Both the position numbers and the translations under genes were made by a program. From Rhizobium pisi (lineage in GTDB: Bacteria; Pseudomonadota; Alphaproteobacteria; Rhizobiales; Rhizobiaceae): a stretch of 64,000 nt of DNA. Of the stretch, positions 51,485-62,005 are shown one piece after another; the stretch's first letter is position 1; each line of letters begins with the position of its first letter. The stretch spans positions 124,001 to 188,000 of the forward strand of contig NZ_RJJT01000011.1 of the NCBI RefSeq assembly GCF_003938655.1. Reading direction: 5' to 3'. The notes beneath the pieces were generated by a model. That model was not told the DNA's origin and ran no database searches. It worked only from the letters and a program-made list of their open reading frames with translations.

Positions 51485-52318
51485 TCAGAGCGCGTTTACG
51501 GCCACCGGCAGGGCGCGCTTGTGAGCGGTCGCCCGATAGGCCGCAAGAATCCGGCGGCGGGAGATCTCGCCGACCGGCTTGCCTTCGAGGAAATCGTCGA
51601 TCTCGTCATAGGTGACGCCATAGGCCTCCTCATCAGGACGCAACGGGCGCTGGTCTTCGAGATCGGCGGTCGGCACTTTGAACACCAGTTCATCTGGGGC
51701 GCCGAGCCTCTTTGCCAGCAGGCGGACGCGGCGTTTGTTGAGACCGGCGAGCGGCAGAATATCGGCCGCACCGTCGCCGAACTTGGTGAAGAAGCCCATC
51801 ACCGCCTCGGCGGCATGATCGGTGCCGATGACGAGACCACCCAATGCGCCGGCAAGAGCGAACTGTGCGATCATGCGCTGACGAGCCTTGATGTTGCCGA
51901 GGATGAAGTCCTGCCGGCCGGCATCGGCAAAAGCGAGGCCGCCGCTACGGGCCGCCGCAAGCATCGCATCGGCCGGCTCCTTGATATTGACCACCATCGA
52001 GCGGTCCGCGCCGATCGTTTCGAGCGCCCGACTCGCATCGGCTTCGTCGGCTTGGACACCATAAGGAAGACGAACGGCGATGAATTCGGCGGTATGGCCG
52101 CCGTCCCGCAGCTCGCGCACCGCCTTTTGGGCCAGCAGCGCCGCCGTTAGCGAATCGACGCCGCCACTGATGCCAAGGACGTAATTGCGCATGCCCGACG
52201 CGACGAGATAATCCTTGAGGAAGGCGGTTCGGCGTTCGATCTCATGCTCAGCATCGATATCGGCGGCAACGCCCAGTTCACGGATGATATCGCCTTGTTC
52301 GTCGAACAGCACAGTCAT
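51485..52318 (-). CDS. nadE: NAD+ synthase, ammonia-dependent type
   Basis: A 277-residue NAD synthetase that converts nicotinic acid adenine dinucleotide to NAD. The PP-loop is LGISGGVDSLTAAL (S51-S56), followed by VRLPYGVQADEADA, GNIKARQRMIAQFALAGA, VIGTDHAAEAVMGFFTKFGDGAADILPLAGLNKRRVR. It lacks a glutaminase domain, so it uses ammonia directly. It converges with the GST gene. Its leader (52319-52467) holds nothing obvious. Confidence 0.94.
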   Translation of the reverse strand: MTVLFDEQGDIIRELGVAADIDAEHEIERRTAFLKDYLVASGMRNYVLGISGGVDSLTAALLAQKAVRELRDGGHTAEFIAVRLPYGVQADEADASRALETIGADRSMVVNIKEPADAMLAAARSGGLAFADAGRQDFILGNIKARQRMIAQFALAGALGGLVIGTDHAAEAVMGFFTKFGDGAADILPLAGLNKRRVRLLAKRLGAPDELVFKVPTADLEDQRPLRPDEEAYGVTYDEIDDFLEGKPVGEISRRRILAAYRATAHKRALPVAVNAL

Positions 52319-52467
52319 AAGCCTCTTCCTCCCACTTACGGAATTTCGGCGCCACTATGGAGAAAAGATGGGGGGAAGGCGAAGCCGTTTCGGGCAGACC
52401 TGCCATGCATTTGGTGCAAGTGGGCGCCGGGACGCAATATCTCTAGGTAGAGAGGGTGAGCTCGCAC

Positions 52468-53673
52468 CTACCGCACGATCGTAAATAGCTCCACCGGCTC
52501 CGCAAAGCCCTTCAACATGTGCGTCCCGACCGACACCACATCCCCTGCCCCGGCCTCGTCGCGAAACGGCTCCGACATCAGCACGGCCTCGCCGAGTTCA
52601 CTGCAAGCGGTCTGGATGCGGTTGACCAGGTTGACGTCGCCGCCGATCAGGGTGAAGTCGAGGCGGCGGCCGGAGCCGACGTTGCCGTAGCTGACTTCGC
52701 CGTAATGAAGGGCGATGCCGGCTTTCACGCCGATGCCTTCGTACTGGAAATGGTCGACCTCATCGAGGATGGCGCGGGCCGATGCCAGCGCGGCGCCACA
52801 GGAATGGGCGGCATCGTAGCCCGGAAAGAAGGCAAGCACGGCGTCGCCCATGAATTTCAGCACCTCGCCGCCCTCACGAGTAATGGCTGGCACGATCCTG
52901 TCGAAATAGGCATTCAGCAGGCCGAGCACGGTGCTGCCCGGCAGCCGGTTGGACAGTTCGGTAAAGCCGCGCAGATCGCAGAGCAGCAGAGCCGCCTCGA
53001 TCGATTCGATCTGGTCCCGGCGGATGCGGCCGGCCAGGATGCGGCTTGCCGTCAGCGGGCCAATATAGGTATCGAGCAGGCTGAGCTCGACCTGGCGCAG
53101 AATGCGCAGCTCGCTGGTATTGCGCAGCGCCGGCAGGATGCGTTCGATCACGTGACGGTCGGAGGCGGTGAAGCCGCCCGGCCGCTTCGTGCCGAAGACG
53201 GCGGCGCTGACCGGCCCATCGGCATTGCTGAGCGGCGCAATGACGAGCTGCATCAGGCCGCGATCGGCAAAGACATCGATATGCCGCCAGCGGCCGTGCA
53301 CGCTTTCGCCTGGGCCGACGACAAGCGGTTCGCGGGTTTCCATGACCTTGCGCAGCGGCGTGTTTGATATGGCGACCCGCGCGCCGTGTTCGCGGTCGTG
53401 GATCTCGACCGGCTCGCCCGGCGCCCAGGCGATGGTGCGTCCGATGAACTCCGGATGCAGCGTCATCAGATGCAGGGTCAACCGGTCGACTGGCAGGCCG
53501 AGCGCCTGAAGCCTGCGGCCGAGGCCGGAGACGAGGCCCGCTTCGTCGAGCGCGTGGCATTCGTCGCCGGAGAGCCATTCGATGATCGAGAGCAGTGCAC
53601 CGACGCTGACGGCATCACGGGCAGTCTTGGGCTGGAGCCTGTCGGTATCGGCGGCATAGATCGCGGATGTCAT
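52468..53673 (-). CDS. Class III adenylate/guanylate cyclase
   Basis: A 401-residue soluble protein. Residues 1-190 form a GAF-like sensory domain with no membrane helix; residues 200-400 form a class III cyclase catalytic domain, with metal-binding Asp residues in ALLLCDLRGFTELSNRL and EVLKFMGDAVLAFFPGYD, and GIALHYGEVSYGNVGSGRRLDFTLIGGDVNLVNRIQ. It should make cAMP or cGMP. Rhizobia carry many such cyclases with varied sensors; the signal here is unknown. The emrB-like gene lies upstream on the same strand, 30 bases away. Confidence 0.9.
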   Translation of the reverse strand: MTSAIYAADTDRLQPKTARDAVSVGALLSIIEWLSGDECHALDEAGLVSGLGRRLQALGLPVDRLTLHLMTLHPEFIGRTIAWAPGEPVEIHDREHGARVAISNTPLRKVMETREPLVVGPGESVHGRWRHIDVFADRGLMQLVIAPLSNADGPVSAAVFGTKRPGGFTASDRHVIERILPALRNTSELRILRQVELSLLDTYIGPLTASRILAGRIRRDQIESIEAALLLCDLRGFTELSNRLPGSTVLGLLNAYFDRIVPAITREGGEVLKFMGDAVLAFFPGYDAAHSCGAALASARAILDEVDHFQYEGIGVKAGIALHYGEVSYGNVGSGRRLDFTLIGGDVNLVNRIQTACSELGEAVLMSEPFRDEAGAGDVVSVGTHMLKGFAEPVELFTIVR

Positions 53674-53703
53674 GGCTTTCTCCTCCTTGAGTCGGACGAG
53701 GCG

Positions 53704-55323
53704 CTAGTGAGCGCCGCCGCCGGAGAGTTGACCGGGTTTCCTGAGAAGCAGGCTTGCAAGCAGGGCGACGACGAGGGCGACGCCGAGCAGGAAGAAGGTG
53801 TCGCTAAAGGCCATGATATTGGCCTGCTTGCGCAGCTTCAGCGCGATGGCGACGACGGCCTTGTGGCTCGCGAGCGCCTGGTCGCTGACGCCGTGGCTGA
53901 TGAAGTAGGCGGTGAGCCTGGCGACACGATCGCGGGTGGCTTCCTCGAAGAGGGAAACCGAGTTGGTCAGGATGTTCGAGTGGAACTGCTCGCGCTTCGA
54001 CAGGAAAGTCTGAAGCGAAGCGATGCCGACCGCGCCGCCGAGATTGCGCATCATGTTGAAGAGTGCCGAAGCCGAACCGGCATTCTCCTGCTCGATGCCC
54101 GCAGTGGCGATTGCCGAGAGGGGCGTGAAGACCAGTGCCTGGCCGATGGCGCGGACGATATTCGGCCAGAAGAGCTGGTCGCTCGCATAGTCGCCGGTCA
54201 TGTGCACGTTCATGAAGTTCGAAGCGGCGAAGAGGGCAAAGCCGACGACGATCAGCAGGCGGACGTCGAAGCGCTTCATCAAACGCGGCACCAGCGGAAT
54301 CAGCAGCAGTTGCGGGATGCCGGTCCAGGCGAGAACCATGCCGATCTGCTCGGAATTATAGCCCTGGATACGGGTCAGATAGATCGGCAGTACGAAGACC
54401 GAACCATAAAGCGCAATGCCGAGCAGGAAGTTCGCGACGATGCCGAAGCCGAAGTTCCGGCGGACCAGCAGGCGAAGGTTCAGCAGCGGATTGGCAGTCT
54501 TCAGCTCGATGATCAGGAACAGCGTCAGCGAGACGGCGGCGATGACCGACAGGCGGAGGATGAAATCGGAGCCGAACCAGTCTTCCTTGTTGCCCTCCTC
54601 CAGTACGGTCTGAAGGGCTGCGAGGCCGATCGCCATGGTGATGATACCCGGCCAGTCGCCCTTGGCGAGCAGCTTCAGGTTCATCGGTCCACGATCGAGC
54701 GAGGCCCAGAGCATGCCGACCATCAGCGCGCCGGGCACGAGGTTGACGTAGAAGATATATTCCCAGCCCCAGTTTTCGGTGAGGTAACCGCCGATCGTCG
54801 GGCCGATGGCCGGTGCAAAGGTGGCCGAAAGCGCAAAGAGGGCAAGGCCGATCGGCTGCTTGGGCTTGGGCAGCAGCGTGATGATGATGGTGAATGCCAT
54901 CGGGATCAGCACGCCGCCGGAAAAACCCTGAATGGCGCGCAGAATGATCATCTGCTGCAGATTGGCCGCGAAGGCGCAGGCGACGGAGAAGACGAGAAAG
55001 AGGATGGCGTTAACAAGCAGATAGTTGCGGACCGAGAAGACCCGCGCCAGCCATGCGCTGAGCGGAATGACGACGATCTCGGCGATCAGATAGGAAGTCG
55101 AGATCCAGCCGCCGTCATCCGTGCCGGCGCCGATGGCGCCCTGGATATCGGCAAGCGAGGCATTGACGATCTGGATATTGAGGACTGCCATGAAGGCGCC
55201 GAGCGTCGAGCCGACAACGGCCGCCCACATGCGAAGCAGGCTCATGGCGGCAGGTTTTGCCGGCGCGGCAGCGGTGGGGCGTGCGCTCGAATTGCTATTT
55301 GCGGCGATCTGAAGAGTGGCCAT
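53704..55323 (-). CDS. EmrB-type DHA2 multidrug efflux transporter
   Basis: A 539-residue, 14-helix MFS protein of the EmrB group, with FMAVLNIQIVNASLADIQGAIG, DDGGWISTSYLIAEIVVIPLSAWLARVF and motif C GPTIGGYLTENWGWEYIFYVN. It should pair with the HlyD-type protein encoded 74 bases upstream to export drugs across both membranes with a TolC-like channel. The pair resembles the R. etli RmrAB pump; identity is not established. GAAGGAGATATGTC precedes the ATG. Confidence 0.9.
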   Translation of the reverse strand: MATLQIAANSNSSARPTAAAPAKPAAMSLLRMWAAVVGSTLGAFMAVLNIQIVNASLADIQGAIGAGTDDGGWISTSYLIAEIVVIPLSAWLARVFSVRNYLLVNAILFLVFSVACAFAANLQQMIILRAIQGFSGGVLIPMAFTIIITLLPKPKQPIGLALFALSATFAPAIGPTIGGYLTENWGWEYIFYVNLVPGALMVGMLWASLDRGPMNLKLLAKGDWPGIITMAIGLAALQTVLEEGNKEDWFGSDFILRLSVIAAVSLTLFLIIELKTANPLLNLRLLVRRNFGFGIVANFLLGIALYGSVFVLPIYLTRIQGYNSEQIGMVLAWTGIPQLLLIPLVPRLMKRFDVRLLIVVGFALFAASNFMNVHMTGDYASDQLFWPNIVRAIGQALVFTPLSAIATAGIEQENAGSASALFNMMRNLGGAVGIASLQTFLSKREQFHSNILTNSVSLFEEATRDRVARLTAYFISHGVSDQALASHKAVVAIALKLRKQANIMAFSDTFFLLGVALVVALLASLLLRKPGQLSGGGAH

Positions 55324-55397
55324 GACATATCTCCTTCCGGCTTTCACGGAAAACTTCTCATGACGGGGTTCGGGTGATCATTCGGGAAATGGAGGGA

Positions 55398-56642
55398 TCA
55401 TCCAGCGGGACTGGATGATCCCTCCTCGGCTGCCGCGGAGGTCTGGGCAGCCTTAGCCTGGGCAGCTTTGGTATCGATTTCGGGCTCGACCGACATGCCC
55501 GAGCGCAGCAGGCCGCTCAGAGCCTCGTCGTCGATGACGATCTTGACCGGAATGCGCTGGACGATCTTGGTGAAGTTGCCGGTGGCATTATCAGGCGGCA
55601 GCAGCGAGAATTCGAGGCCGCTTGCCGGCGAAACGCTGTCGACATGGCCCTTGATCGATATGTCGGGAAAGCTGTCGACCTTGATCTCGACCGGTTGGCC
55701 GGGGCTGATATAGGTCAGCTGCGTTTCCTTGAAATTGGCGACGACATAGACCGCATGCAGCGGCACGACGGCCATCAACTGCGTGCCCGAAGTGACATAC
55801 TGGCCGACGCGGATCGACCGGGCGCCGACCGTACCATCAACGGCGGCGACGATATCGGTATAGGAGAGATTGAGCTCCGCCTGGTGGGCGGCGGCGGTGG
55901 CGCGGTCACGCTGGGCAACCGTCTGTTCGCGCTGAGTTTGGAGCACCGGCACCTTATTCTCAGCCGCGACGAGGGCTGCCCGGTCGCGCTCGACGGCGGC
56001 GGAAGCCTGGTCGCGGGCCGACTGGGTCTGCTCGGCGCGGGACTGCGTGCCGGCGCCATTGCTGATGAGGCGGGCCGAGCGGGCGGCATCGGACACTGCG
56101 AAATCCAGCGACGCCTGCGAAGCATCGATCGTCGCCTTCGCCTGCTCGATCACCGACTGCTGCAGGGCGATCTGGGCGTCGATATTGGTAATCGCGGCCT
56201 CTGCCGCCTTCACATCGGCTCTCGCCTGCGACAGGGCAGCCTGGAAGTCGCGGTCGTCGATGCGGGCGAGAACCTGGCCGGCCTTGACGGCGTCATTGTC
56301 GCTGACGAGCACTTGCCTGATATAGCCGGCGACCTTCGGGGCGACGGTGGTGTAGTCGGCCTTCACGTAGGCATCGTCGGTAGATTCAATGAAGCGGCCG
56401 ACCGTCCAGTAACGGTAGCCGAAATCGCCTGCGAAAGCGACGCCGGCAAGGAGGGCTGCGGCAATGACGGCGCGCTTGACGATGCTGCGGCCGGTCTTTT
56501 TGGGCGCATTCGCAACTGCTCTTTCGGCAACAGGCATGGCAGGCGCCTCGGCGGCGGGCGCCCTGGCGGCGTCCTCGGCCAAAATCTGCTCGACCTCCCT
56601 CGCACCTTCGAAAACATCCTTGCGGGGTAACTCGACCATCAT
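55398..56642 (-). CDS. EmrA-type HlyD membrane fusion protein
   Basis: A 414-residue periplasmic adaptor. A cytoplasmic stretch of about 50 residues, one membrane helix (AVIAAALLAGVAFAGDFGY), a biotinyl-lipoyl-like part (STDDAYVKADYTTVAPKVAGYI), a long helical coiled hairpin (about 110-240) and a beta barrel (YVTSGTQLMAVVPLHAVYVVANFKETQL) follow in that order. It forms the EmrAB-type pump with the next gene. A LysR gene is divergent and probably controls it. Two Met codons start the frame after GGAGAAGG. Confidence 0.9.
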   Translation of the reverse strand: MMVELPRKDVFEGAREVEQILAEDAARAPAAEAPAMPVAERAVANAPKKTGRSIVKRAVIAAALLAGVAFAGDFGYRYWTVGRFIESTDDAYVKADYTTVAPKVAGYIRQVLVSDNDAVKAGQVLARIDDRDFQAALSQARADVKAAEAAITNIDAQIALQQSVIEQAKATIDASQASLDFAVSDAARSARLISNGAGTQSRAEQTQSARDQASAAVERDRAALVAAENKVPVLQTQREQTVAQRDRATAAAHQAELNLSYTDIVAAVDGTVGARSIRVGQYVTSGTQLMAVVPLHAVYVVANFKETQLTYISPGQPVEIKVDSFPDISIKGHVDSVSPASGLEFSLLPPDNATGNFTKIVQRIPVKIVIDDEALSGLLRSGMSVEPEIDTKAAQAKAAQTSAAAEEGSSSPAG

Positions 56643-56777
56643 CCTTCTCCTTCGCAATTGGCCTCGTCTGTGAGAGGCCGTGTTCAATGAGACGGAAATT
56701 GGACCCTGTCATTCATTTTGATAATCTGCTTATATCGGGAAGGATCATCAACTCTCAGCGGATAATCCGAGGACAAT

Positions 56778-57680
56778 ATGGATCGGCTGACAAGCCTCAC
56801 AGTCTTTGGCCGCGTGGTGGAATGCGGCGGTTTTTCCGCCGCCGCGCGCCGGCTCAACATGTCCGTCACCATGGTCGGCAATCACGTGCAATCGCTGGAG
56901 GATCGGCTCGGCGTGCGGCTCCTCAACCGCACGACGCGCAAGGTCAGCCTGACGGAAACCGGCAAATATTACTATGAGCGCTCGTCGCAGATCCTTGCCG
57001 AACTCGAAGAGGCAGACCGGACGGCGGGTGCGCTGAGCTCGACGCCGCGCGGCACGCTGAAGGTCTATACCAGCAGCGCCATCGTGCGTTTCCTGCTGCC
57101 CGTCGTCAGCGAATATATGGAACTCTATCCGGCGATCTCACTCGATTTCAGCGTCGGCGAGCGGATGGTCGACATGATCGAGGACGGCTACGATCTGGTG
57201 ATGCGCACCGTGCCACCGCCGGATTCATCGCTCGTCGCGCGCAAGCTGACGCCCTGGCGCCATATGCTCGTCTGCTCGCCGGCCTATCTCGAAACCCATC
57301 CGAACCCGAAGACGCCGGCCGAGGTCGCCGATCACAATTGCCTGCAATATGCCTATTACCCCTACGGAGACGAATGGCGCTTCGAGGATGGCGAAGGCAA
57401 GCAGGAGAGCATCAAGATCGGCGGCAACGTCGTCTCGAACAGCGCCGAGATGCTGCGTTTCCTGACGCTGAATGGGCGGGGCATCTTCCTGGCGCCGAGC
57501 TTCGTGGTGTTCGACGACATCGCCGAAGGACGGCTGGTGAAGATGATGCCGGACTACCGGCCGGTGGAACTCAACATCAACGCGGTCTACCCCAACCGCA
57601 GCCATCTGCCGACGAAGGTGCGGTTGTTCATCGATTTGCTGGTGGAGCGATTTGCGGAACATCGGAAGTGGATGACGTGA
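56778..57680 (+). CDS. LysR family transcriptional regulator
   Basis: A 300-residue LysR-type regulator with an N-terminal winged HTH (MDRLTSLTVFGRVVECGGFSAAARRLNMSVTMVGNHVQSLEDRLGVRLLNRTTRKVSLTETG region, residues 1-60) and a substrate-binding co-inducer domain (about 88-295). It is divergent from the EmrAB-type operon with a 135-base gap and is the likely regulator of that pump. The co-inducer is unknown. A repeat mosaic begins 40 bases after its stop. Confidence 0.9.
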   Translation: MDRLTSLTVFGRVVECGGFSAAARRLNMSVTMVGNHVQSLEDRLGVRLLNRTTRKVSLTETGKYYYERSSQILAELEEADRTAGALSSTPRGTLKVYTSSAIVRFLLPVVSEYMELYPAISLDFSVGERMVDMIEDGYDLVMRTVPPPDSSLVARKLTPWRHMLVCSPAYLETHPNPKTPAEVADHNCLQYAYYPYGDEWRFEDGEGKQESIKIGGNVVSNSAEMLRFLTLNGRGIFLAPSFVVFDDIAEGRLVKMMPDYRPVELNINAVYPNRSHLPTKVRLFIDLLVERFAEHRKWMT

Positions 57681-57720
57681 GTGCGCGAGGGATGATCGCC
57701 TGACCTCAGCGCAAGACGCT

Positions 57721-57968
57721 GCCCCTCACCCTAACCCTCTCCCCGTAAACGGGGCGAGGGGACGTGCCATGCGAGACGCAGGTTGGGTACGGAAAGGTCG
57801 CGGCATATCCCTTCGCCCCGCAAGCGGGGAGAAGGTGCCGGCAGGCGGATGAGGGGCGGATGCGTGGATTTTGGTAGAGGCGACCGCCCCGGCCCTGCGC
57901 TTGCGCTTCGGGCGTTCTTCGCTGCAATCGACTCACTGGATCGATTGCTCCCGCTTCGCGGGACCGCT
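57721..57968. repeat. RIME-like palindromic repeat mosaic
   Basis: Nothing here codes. GCCCCTCA (57721) and TGAGGGGC (57850) bracket a 137-base unit with two hairpins: one at 57735-57760 (CCCC GTAAAC GGGG core) and one at 57811-57834 (GCCCCGC AA GCGGGG). A third perfect hairpin, GCAATCGA (57924) with TCGATTGC (57941), follows. This fits the rhizobial intergenic mosaic elements (RIME), though I could not compare sequences. Confidence 0.8.
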
Positions 57969-57998
57969 CCTCACCCTCACCCTCACCCTCACTCTCAC
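57969..57998. repeat. Hexamer microsatellite overlapping a stop codon
   Basis: Four CCTCAC units and one TCTCAC unit run head to tail. On the minus strand these read GTGAGG. The TGA stop of the aminotransferase gene (57995-57997) lies in the last unit, and its C-terminal residues SESEE come from degenerate sequence beside it, so slippage could change the C-terminus. Confidence 0.9.
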
Positions 57999-58879
57999 TC
58001 CTCGCTCTCGCTTCTGCCGTAGGCCCAGTCCATGTAGAGTTCCAGCGCCTTGCGGGTGACCGGACCTTCCTGGAGATCGCGGCCGTCGAGGCGGATGACG
58101 CCGACGACCTTGGAATAGTTGCCGGTGGTGAAGATCTCGTCGGCTTGAAGGAAATCCTCGACGGAAAGCGTTGCTTCAACGACGTCGAACCCGGCCTTGC
58201 GCAACAGGCCGATGACGCGGGCGCGAGTGATGCCGGCAAGGAAGGTGCGGTTGGCCGCAGGCGTCATCACCACGCCGTCGCGCACCATGAAGACGTTCGA
58301 TGAGGCGGTCTCGACGACATTGCCATTCAGGTCGCGCACCAACGCATTGTCGAAGCCGCGGCTACGCGCCTCGGCGATCATGCGGCCGCTGTTCGGATAG
58401 AGCGAGCCGGTCTTCGCCTCGGTCATCGCCGTTTCCGGCGACGGACGGCGATAGGGCGAGACCGTGAGGCTGGTGCCGCCATGACCGCCCATCGGAGCCT
58501 CGAACAGGCAGAGCGCAAAGCGGGTCGATTCCGCATCGACGGAGACGCTGCCGGGCGAACCATGTTCGCCCCAATACATCGGCTTGATGTAGATCGCGGT
58601 TGCGCCATCGAATTTCTCAACGCCTTCCCAGGCGAGCGCCGCGATTTCCTCGGCAGTCTTCACCGGCTTCAGGCCCATCGCAAGCGCCGAGCGATTGATC
58701 CGCTGGCAGTGCAGGTCGAGATCCGGAGCGACGCCATCGAACCAACGGGCGCCGTCAAAGACCGACGAGCCGAGCCACATGGCATGCGAGGTCGGCCCGA
58801 TCAGCGGCGGATTGCCCGGAAGCCATTCCCCATCGACATGGGTCCAGGTGGTCGAGCGCGGTGATGTATCGACGGCCAT
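57995..58879 (-). CDS. Branched-chain amino-acid aminotransferase (class IV)
   Basis: A 294-residue PLP enzyme of the BCAT/D-amino-acid transaminase fold. The PLP lysine is expected in TEAKTGSLYPNSGRMIAEA, with NVVETASSNVFMV and FTTGNYSKVVGVIRLDGR typical of IlvE. It interconverts Leu, Ile and Val with their keto acids. The start MAVDTSPRS follows GGAGGG; a longer upstream frame is not protein-like. Its 3' end runs into a hexamer repeat. The name ilvE is possible, but paralogues are common. Confidence 0.88.
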   Translation of the reverse strand: MAVDTSPRSTTWTHVDGEWLPGNPPLIGPTSHAMWLGSSVFDGARWFDGVAPDLDLHCQRINRSALAMGLKPVKTAEEIAALAWEGVEKFDGATAIYIKPMYWGEHGSPGSVSVDAESTRFALCLFEAPMGGHGGTSLTVSPYRRPSPETAMTEAKTGSLYPNSGRMIAEARSRGFDNALVRDLNGNVVETASSNVFMVRDGVVMTPAANRTFLAGITRARVIGLLRKAGFDVVEATLSVEDFLQADEIFTTGNYSKVVGVIRLDGRDLQEGPVTRKALELYMDWAYGRSESEE

Positions 58880-59213
58880 TTTGCCCTCCCTTATGAAGAC
58901 GGGCATTTCCGCACGGAAATGCTCTATCTCTTTGTTTTCAGCGCATTCCCTGGGAAAGTTGCTTGGCACTTTGCTGGAATTGCTCTGCAAAGCAAAACCC
59001 ACCGCGGCAACCCGGGTCAAGGACAAATCCGGCCGGGAAATGCGGAAGCAAGAAAATACCGGAGGACGGCACCGGACCGCAATATTCGTGCGCGGCAGCA
59101 AGCGCTCAATCGATGGGTGCATCAGCAAAAATGATGGAATGGAATATTGGAACGGCTGCCCACCGCATGTCATCATGCGCGTACTCTCGGATAGCCAGCA
59201 AGGGAAGACGCCG
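58880..59213. other. Divergent gap between aminotransferase and dehydrogenase
   Basis: A 334-base gap that should hold promoters for both divergent genes. It contains one copy of the dispersed repeat (58940-58987). No other gene or clear operator is visible. Confidence 0.5.
58940..58987. repeat. Dispersed palindromic repeat, copy 5
   Basis: AGCGCATTCCCTGGGAAAGT runs to TTTGCTGGAATTGCTCT, matching the second half of the copy at 11094 almost exactly and its first half more loosely. Confidence 0.6.
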
Positions 59214-60257
<1,044 letters not shown>

Positions 60258-60296
60258 GGCAACTCCACCGGCCCCAGCGGTGGCGAGCAGCGCCCC

Positions 60297-61115
60297 TTAT
60301 TCAGCCACGCCGATCGAAGCGAGATAGGCAGCAGACGCCGGGATCTTCGACTTGTCCTTGATTTCGATGATCAGGCGCGGGTTGCATTCGAGCTGAGCAA
60401 GGGCCGCGAAGACGGCGTGCCAGTGGATCGAACCTTCGCCGAGGCTCCAGTGGCGGTCCGCATATCCGTCGGCATCTTGCAGATGGACATGCTGCAGGCG
60501 GTTGCCGGCGGCCTTGACGTAATAATCGACCGGCGGAGCGCCGGTATAGCCGTGGGCATAATGGGCGTGGCCGGTATCGATCGAAACCGCGACAGCGGAT
60601 GAATTGAAGCTTTCGGCAAGCGCGACACGGATATGCGGATCCTTGTCCTCGATATTCTCTATGACCATGGTGCAGCCCACGTCCTCGGCGCGCCTGACGG
60701 CCTCGCGCAGGGTCAGATGTGTGCGTTCGACGAACGCTTCGCGAGCGCCGTCATTGTTGTCGAGATTGTTGTAGGACCAGGAGGTGTAAGGGCTATGGAT
60801 GACCATCTGCGTTGCCCCGATGGCGGCGCAGACGTCGAGACCCTGCAGCAGGCGCCTGTTAACGATGGTGCGGATATCGGGATCTTCCGAGGCGATGGTA
60901 AAGCCCCAGAACGGGCCGTGAATGCCGAGGCGGCCGCCATGACCGTCGAGAAGCCGCCGGGCGCGGTCGGCAAGCGGCGCCCAGTCGCCGTTCAGGATGT
61001 CGGCATCGACGAAGCTCTGCAATTCGAGATCACGGGACTTTTCGAAAAGCCAATCTCGATAGAGCTCGACTTCATCGAGCGTCATGGCGGCGCCGACGAC
61101 GGGAAGAGAAGACAT
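60297..61115 (-). CDS. Sugar phosphate isomerase/epimerase family protein
   Basis: A 272-residue TIM-barrel protein of the xylose isomerase-like AP_endonuc_2 family. Acidic and His residues expected to bind a divalent metal lie in VIENIEDKDPH, SIDTGHAHYAHG, HVHLQDADG and LIIEIKDKS. It probably isomerises a sugar or hydroxypyruvate-like compound; substrate unknown. The start MSSLPVVGAAM follows GGAG. It converges with the alcohol dehydrogenase gene. Confidence 0.85.
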   Translation of the reverse strand: MSSLPVVGAAMTLDEVELYRDWLFEKSRDLELQSFVDADILNGDWAPLADRARRLLDGHGGRLGIHGPFWGFTIASEDPDIRTIVNRRLLQGLDVCAAIGATQMVIHSPYTSWSYNNLDNNDGAREAFVERTHLTLREAVRRAEDVGCTMVIENIEDKDPHIRVALAESFNSSAVAVSIDTGHAHYAHGYTGAPPVDYYVKAAGNRLQHVHLQDADGYADRHWSLGEGSIHWHAVFAALAQLECNPRLIIEIKDKSKIPASAAYLASIGVAE

Positions 61116-61535
61116 GGATGCGCTCCGTAAATGTGAATGCCGAGACGGCGTGAAGGGATGGCTCAAGAACGGCCGAGAACAGCCGCGGCGTTCTATGCGC
61201 CCCTTCTGTGTCGGCGGTATTACGGACTGGGAATCTTTCAAAACCCTCTGACCCCAGTCATATCAGCACAGCTGGTGCGACATCGTCGGACCTTGCAAAA
61301 ACGACCCGCCGTTCCGATATCGGCCTCGTGACGCAATGGCGCACGAGCGGCGTTGAACCCCTGGCAACGGAGCGCGTTGTTCATCGCTTCAGCTGCCGTA
61401 GCGCGCCGCTTTGAAGGTGTTCGGCGATGTTGCCCCCGACAACAAGGCGGTTGTCAAAGGCGGCGCAAAGGTCTAACGGCTGCGCCCGCAAGAAAAAGCT
61501 CGTCAGAAGAAGCCTTGTAAGAAGAAGAAAGAGAC
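61116..61535. other. Intergenic region with unexplained coding-like traces
   Basis: A 420-base gap between divergent genes. From 61411 a frame reads VFGDVAPDNKAVVKGGAKV and stops at 61473, and further on the sequence is rich in AAG/AGA codons (61480-61530). Neither has a start or a recognised match; a remnant of a lost gene is possible. The upstream half has no visible operator. Confidence 0.35.
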
Positions 61536-62000
61536 ATGATGTCCAACTCATTTGTGAAAGTGCATGCCGAGGACCCGAAGCGATTTTTCGTCCTTGGCGA
61601 CCGTATCGAGCGTCAGCTTCGGATCCGCGGAAACTGGCTCAATATCTTCGACGTCACAGTGCCGCCCGGCAGCCGGACGCCGAAACATGCGCATGCGAGC
61701 CCCGAGGTGTTCCGCATTCTCGAAGGAAACCTGACGATCTGGCGTCTGAGCGACAGCGGTCCCGAGGAGATCGAGGCCAGCGCCGGCGACATCGTCACCA
61801 TTGCGCCGTTCATGGTGCACGGCTACTCCAACCGGGGAACCGTCCCTGCGGTCTTTTCTGCGATTGTCGATCGCGAAATGGCGGAATTCATCGAAGCGGA
61901 AGGCACGACGGAGCCGCCAAAGGCCAGCCCTTCGACTGAGACCATCGCCCGCATGACGGCAGCCGCCAACGCTTACGGGATCACTATCCTCGCGGCCTGA
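61536..62000 (+). CDS. Cupin domain protein
   Basis: A 154-residue single-domain cupin. Metal-binding residues fit the two motifs PGSRTPKHAHASPEVFRILEGNLTIW (two His and a Glu) and the C-terminal PFMVHGYSNRG (His). It probably binds a metal and a small ligand; function unknown. It converges on the AraC regulator gene, and in the intact frame of that gene the stops would be six bases apart, so they may be linked functionally. Confidence 0.85.
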   Translation: MMSNSFVKVHAEDPKRFFVLGDRIERQLRIRGNWLNIFDVTVPPGSRTPKHAHASPEVFRILEGNLTIWRLSDSGPEEIEASAGDIVTIAPFMVHGYSNRGTVPAVFSAIVDREMAEFIEAEGTTEPPKASPSTETIARMTAAANAYGITILAA

Positions 62001-62005
62001 TGAGG

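Noticed and set aside
57721..57968. CRISPR-like array
   Set aside because: The repeats are inverted hairpins of different sequence, not regularly spaced direct repeats with unique spacers.
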